Source: Pseudomonadota bacterium | Lineage (GTDB): Bacteria; Pseudomonadota; Gammaproteobacteria; Berkiellales; Berkiellaceae | NCBI GenBank assembly: GCA_018242045.1 | Contig: JAFECR010000009.1 | Coordinates: 24,748-88,747 of the forward strand | DNA length: 64,000 nt | Direction: 5' to 3' | Part shown: piece after piece, positions 61,723 to 64,000 of the stretch | Numbering within the stretch: the stretch's first letter is position 1 | Layout of the letters: every line of letters begins with the position of its first letter | Made by a program: the position numbers and the translations under genes | The notes under the pieces: generated by a model | Databases searched by the model: none | The model's input: the letters and a program-made list of their open reading frames with translations, nothing else | What the model was told of the DNA's origin: nothing

Positions 61723-63936
61723 TCAGCCTGAGCTTTCAGTTGGATTGTTAAATAACGTAACGACATTTTTGGCAATCTGAGGTGAACTAAACAAATAACC
61801 TTGGGCTAAAGTACAACCATATTGTTTTAAAAGTTCTTGTTGATCTTCAGTTTCAACACCTTCTGCAATCAACTGCACGTTTAGTCCTTTTAACAAGGCG
61901 ATCATGCCTTTTATGATTAAATCTGAGTTCTCGTTTTTACCTATTGCCCTAATTAGCATAGTATCTATTTTAATGGTATCAAATGGCAATTTAAGCAAAT
62001 CACTGATCGATGATGATTGGGCACCATAATCATCAATGCTAATTTTTATCCCCATTTTTCGCAGTTTGATAAAATTTGCTCGAACGTGTTCATGTTCTTT
62101 GACCAACACTCTTTCTGAGACTTCAAGGCAAAGTTGCATTTCTTTTAGACTAAAATGAATTTCATTAAGTAATTTGGTTAATTTCTCGGCAAATTGAGGA
62201 TCCTCTAATTGATAAATGGAAATGTTAATTGACAAAAATAATTTAACGCCCATTTGATGCCATTGCATCATTTGCAAACATGCTGTTTTTACTATCCAAT
62301 TTTCAAGAAAGCTGCTTAAGCCCAATTCCCGAGCAATTGGGAAAAATTGAATTGGCGAAACTTCTCCTAATTTCTGATGTGGCCAGCGTGTTAGCACTTC
62401 AATCCCAACTACCTCTTTTGAAACCAGCTCATGAATAGGTTGATAATACAAAACAAATTCCCCTTTCTCTACTGCTTTTGGCAACTCACTTCTTATTCTC
62501 TCTCTATTTCGAATTTCAAGCGTTCTTTTTTTAGAATAAAAGTTGCAATTTAATTCACCCAAAAAAGTAGATGACTCTAATGCCTTATTTGCATACTCAA
62601 TTAACAAGAGCGCATCTTGAGCATCATCTGGATAAACTGAAATACCAGCATGCATCGAAATTTCTACTTCATTTTTTTCATTGTGAAATATAAAAGAATT
62701 TAGCAGTCTATTTAACATAAATGGCAGATCATTTTTACTTGTAATATCCGTCAACATAAGCGCAATGTTATTTTTTCCAATAGATGCAACTGTATCACTT
62801 GAACTGATAAGACGCATTAAATGAGAACCTGTTTCTCTTACTACATTACTTCCTGCTTCTTGCCCAAATTGCTCAACAATTCCTGACAGATTAGTAATTT
62901 TTACAACGGCAACACATAAATATTCATTTTCTTTTTGGGCACGTGCTATAGCTTGAGATAGCCTATCCTTAAATAAGGCAAGGTTAGGTAAATCAACATC
63001 GACATCATAACTGGCTAAATAATATCTTTGATCTTTTTGTTCTACTGCAGACAAGCCAATATTAATATCTTGGACCATAGCACTAAATAATTTTACCTCT
63101 TCCTGTGCAAATGCATTTACTTGCTTTGAATATAAAACTAACACGCCATCTCTACCTTTATTCGTGCTTAGCACAAACGCGGCTATAGAGAGGAATCCAT
63201 TTTCGAGCATTCTTTTTTGCCAGTTCAATTGTTTTTTAGAGAAAGTACTAACATCATTAATAATAACGGTTTGTTTGTTTCTTAGTGCAGAAAGTGAGGG
63301 CTCTTGTCGTTCTTTTAAGCTAGGTGATGCATAGCTATTAAAGAGATCTTGCAAATATTTTTTTGCAGATCCCTGGCTTGCTAAAATACTTGGTAGATTT
63401 TCGTTTGGCTCACAAAGACCAGCCCAAACGAACGCATAATCTCCAAATTTGTAAATGATATTACACACTTCAAGTAATAGCTGTTCAGGATCCTGCTTTT
63501 GTAAAAGAATTTGATCAATATGTCTTAGAATAACATAGCCTCGATTTAAACGAGCTAACCGGGATTCATTTTTTTCAAGTAATTCATAACGATGATGCAA
63601 TGAATTTGTGACAATTTTTATTTGCCAAAATAAACAAAGAGCAATAAATAAAATGATTATCCAATATTTAAATGGGTAAAATGGGCTGGATAGTATTAAC
63701 TTTAAACCAACTGCCTCTGAAAACAGTAGACCTAACCCCATGCTTAATAATAAAAAGGTAATGACTACTTTAATAGCAACAACGTTAGATGACTTGCATT
63801 CCTTTTTTTCGATAAGAAAAGGAATTTCACTTAGAAATTCATTATTTCTCAATTTGTCGCCACTTACCGATTGTTCTACAGGCTTAAAAGGGATCTTTGA
63901 CCTTTCTCCAGTTTGCTTAATGTTCTTCAAAGTCAT
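61723..63936 (-). CDS. Membrane GAF-GGDEF-EAL protein, probable c-di-GMP phosphodiesterase
   Basis: 737 residues with ggagtaacggt before the ATG. Two membrane helices (about 50-75 and 82-100) lead to a GAF-like domain (about 140-290), a degenerate GGDEF domain (signature reads SIGKNNIALML) and a full EAL domain. EAL residues look complete: IEVLTRW, SINIS, LEVSE, SIDDYGAQ, IKID, EGVETED and QGYLFS. It should hydrolyse c-di-GMP while the GGDEF part can only bind nucleotide. By lowering c-di-GMP it could antagonise LapD at 34.8 kb; this link is inference. The last 64 bp of the window hold no gene. Confidence 0.9.
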   Translation of the reverse strand: MTLKNIKQTGERSKIPFKPVEQSVSGDKLRNNEFLSEIPFLIEKKECKSSNVVAIKVVITFLLLSMGLGLLFSEAVGLKLILSSPFYPFKYWIIILFIALCLFWQIKIVTNSLHHRYELLEKNESRLARLNRGYVILRHIDQILLQKQDPEQLLLEVCNIIYKFGDYAFVWAGLCEPNENLPSILASQGSAKKYLQDLFNSYASPSLKERQEPSLSALRNKQTVIINDVSTFSKKQLNWQKRMLENGFLSIAAFVLSTNKGRDGVLVLYSKQVNAFAQEEVKLFSAMVQDINIGLSAVEQKDQRYYLASYDVDVDLPNLALFKDRLSQAIARAQKENEYLCVAVVKITNLSGIVEQFGQEAGSNVVRETGSHLMRLISSSDTVASIGKNNIALMLTDITSKNDLPFMLNRLLNSFIFHNEKNEVEISMHAGISVYPDDAQDALLLIEYANKALESSTFLGELNCNFYSKKRTLEIRNRERIRSELPKAVEKGEFVLYYQPIHELVSKEVVGIEVLTRWPHQKLGEVSPIQFFPIARELGLSSFLENWIVKTACLQMMQWHQMGVKLFLSINISIYQLEDPQFAEKLTKLLNEIHFSLKEMQLCLEVSERVLVKEHEHVRANFIKLRKMGIKISIDDYGAQSSSISDLLKLPFDTIKIDTMLIRAIGKNENSDLIIKGMIALLKGLNVQLIAEGVETEDQQELLKQYGCTLAQGYLFSSPQIAKNVVTLFNNPTESSG

Positions 63937-64000
63937 ACCGTTACTCCATTCTCCTTAATTTTATTAGACCACCCAAATAAAGAATGTATTCCAACTAATT

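Overview
The window is AT-rich DNA from a gammaproteobacterium. The housekeeping genes (gltX with tRNA-Ala and tRNA-Glu, glpD, purU, hrpA, gshB, mlaA, dacB) are gammaproteobacterial in type. An ankyrin/hydrolase giant protein, a kinase-like protein with a histone-H1-like tail, an Asn/Gln-rich repeat protein and several paralogous MFS carriers point to a host-associated lineage related to the Legionellales. That placement is inference; there is no rRNA here to confirm it.

Layout. 1-2.4 kb: two minus-strand genes for unusual, probably secreted proteins (one runs off the left edge). 2.5-12.7 kb: a hydrolase, a thioesterase/KAS III pair, an Hpt-like protein without its histidine, purU, and a four-gene minus-strand run (two MFS carriers, a short MscS-type channel, a PBP4-type peptidase). 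12.8-16.4 kb: a 1181-residue ankyrin-hydrolase-ankyrin protein. 16.4-26.3 kb: glpD, an M61 peptidase, hrpA, a porin and mlaA. 26.5-36.7 kb: a receiver-PP2C regulator followed by a Lap-type system: secretion ATPase (lapB), adaptor (lapC), a LuxR regulator, the TolC-like pore (lapE), the periplasmic protease lapG and the c-di-GMP receptor lapD. No giant adhesin gene is present. 36.8-43.1 kb: a carrier, a colicin-V-type exporter (HlyD-like adaptor plus C39 peptidase/ABC transporter), a PAP2 phosphatase and a LysE-type exporter. 43.3-44.9 kb: gltX, tRNA-Ala(GGC) and tRNA-Glu(TTC).

44.86-56.67 kb is an integrated island of about 11.8 kb. It is inserted at the 3' end of tRNA-Glu and bounded by 48-bp direct repeats. 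It carries a tyrosine integrase, an AlpA-like regulator, replication-like genes, a DUF5681 protein, ribbon-helix-helix and XRE regulators, and a two-gene Hachiman-type defence module (HamA nuclease, HamB helicase). Two AlbA_2/Schlafen-like proteins flank the module: one lies just upstream of hamA, the other is coupled to the integrase. A 39-residue gene sits between hamB and the second AlbA_2 gene.

56.7-64 kb: a scar with a truncated GNAT gene and a frameshifted ABC-transporter fragment, then gshB, a 102-residue protein with a textbook double-glycine leader (a microcin candidate), a histone-deacetylase-family hydrolase, two more PAP2 phosphatases and a GAF/GGDEF/EAL protein.

The two most interesting systems are the possible colicin-V-like microcin at 58.48 kb, with a matching C39 exporter 17 kb away, and the tRNA-Glu island in which Hachiman is embedded between AlbA_2 proteins. 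A dispersed stem-loop repeat family occurs at 4.9, 32.4, 57.4 and 61.0 kb.
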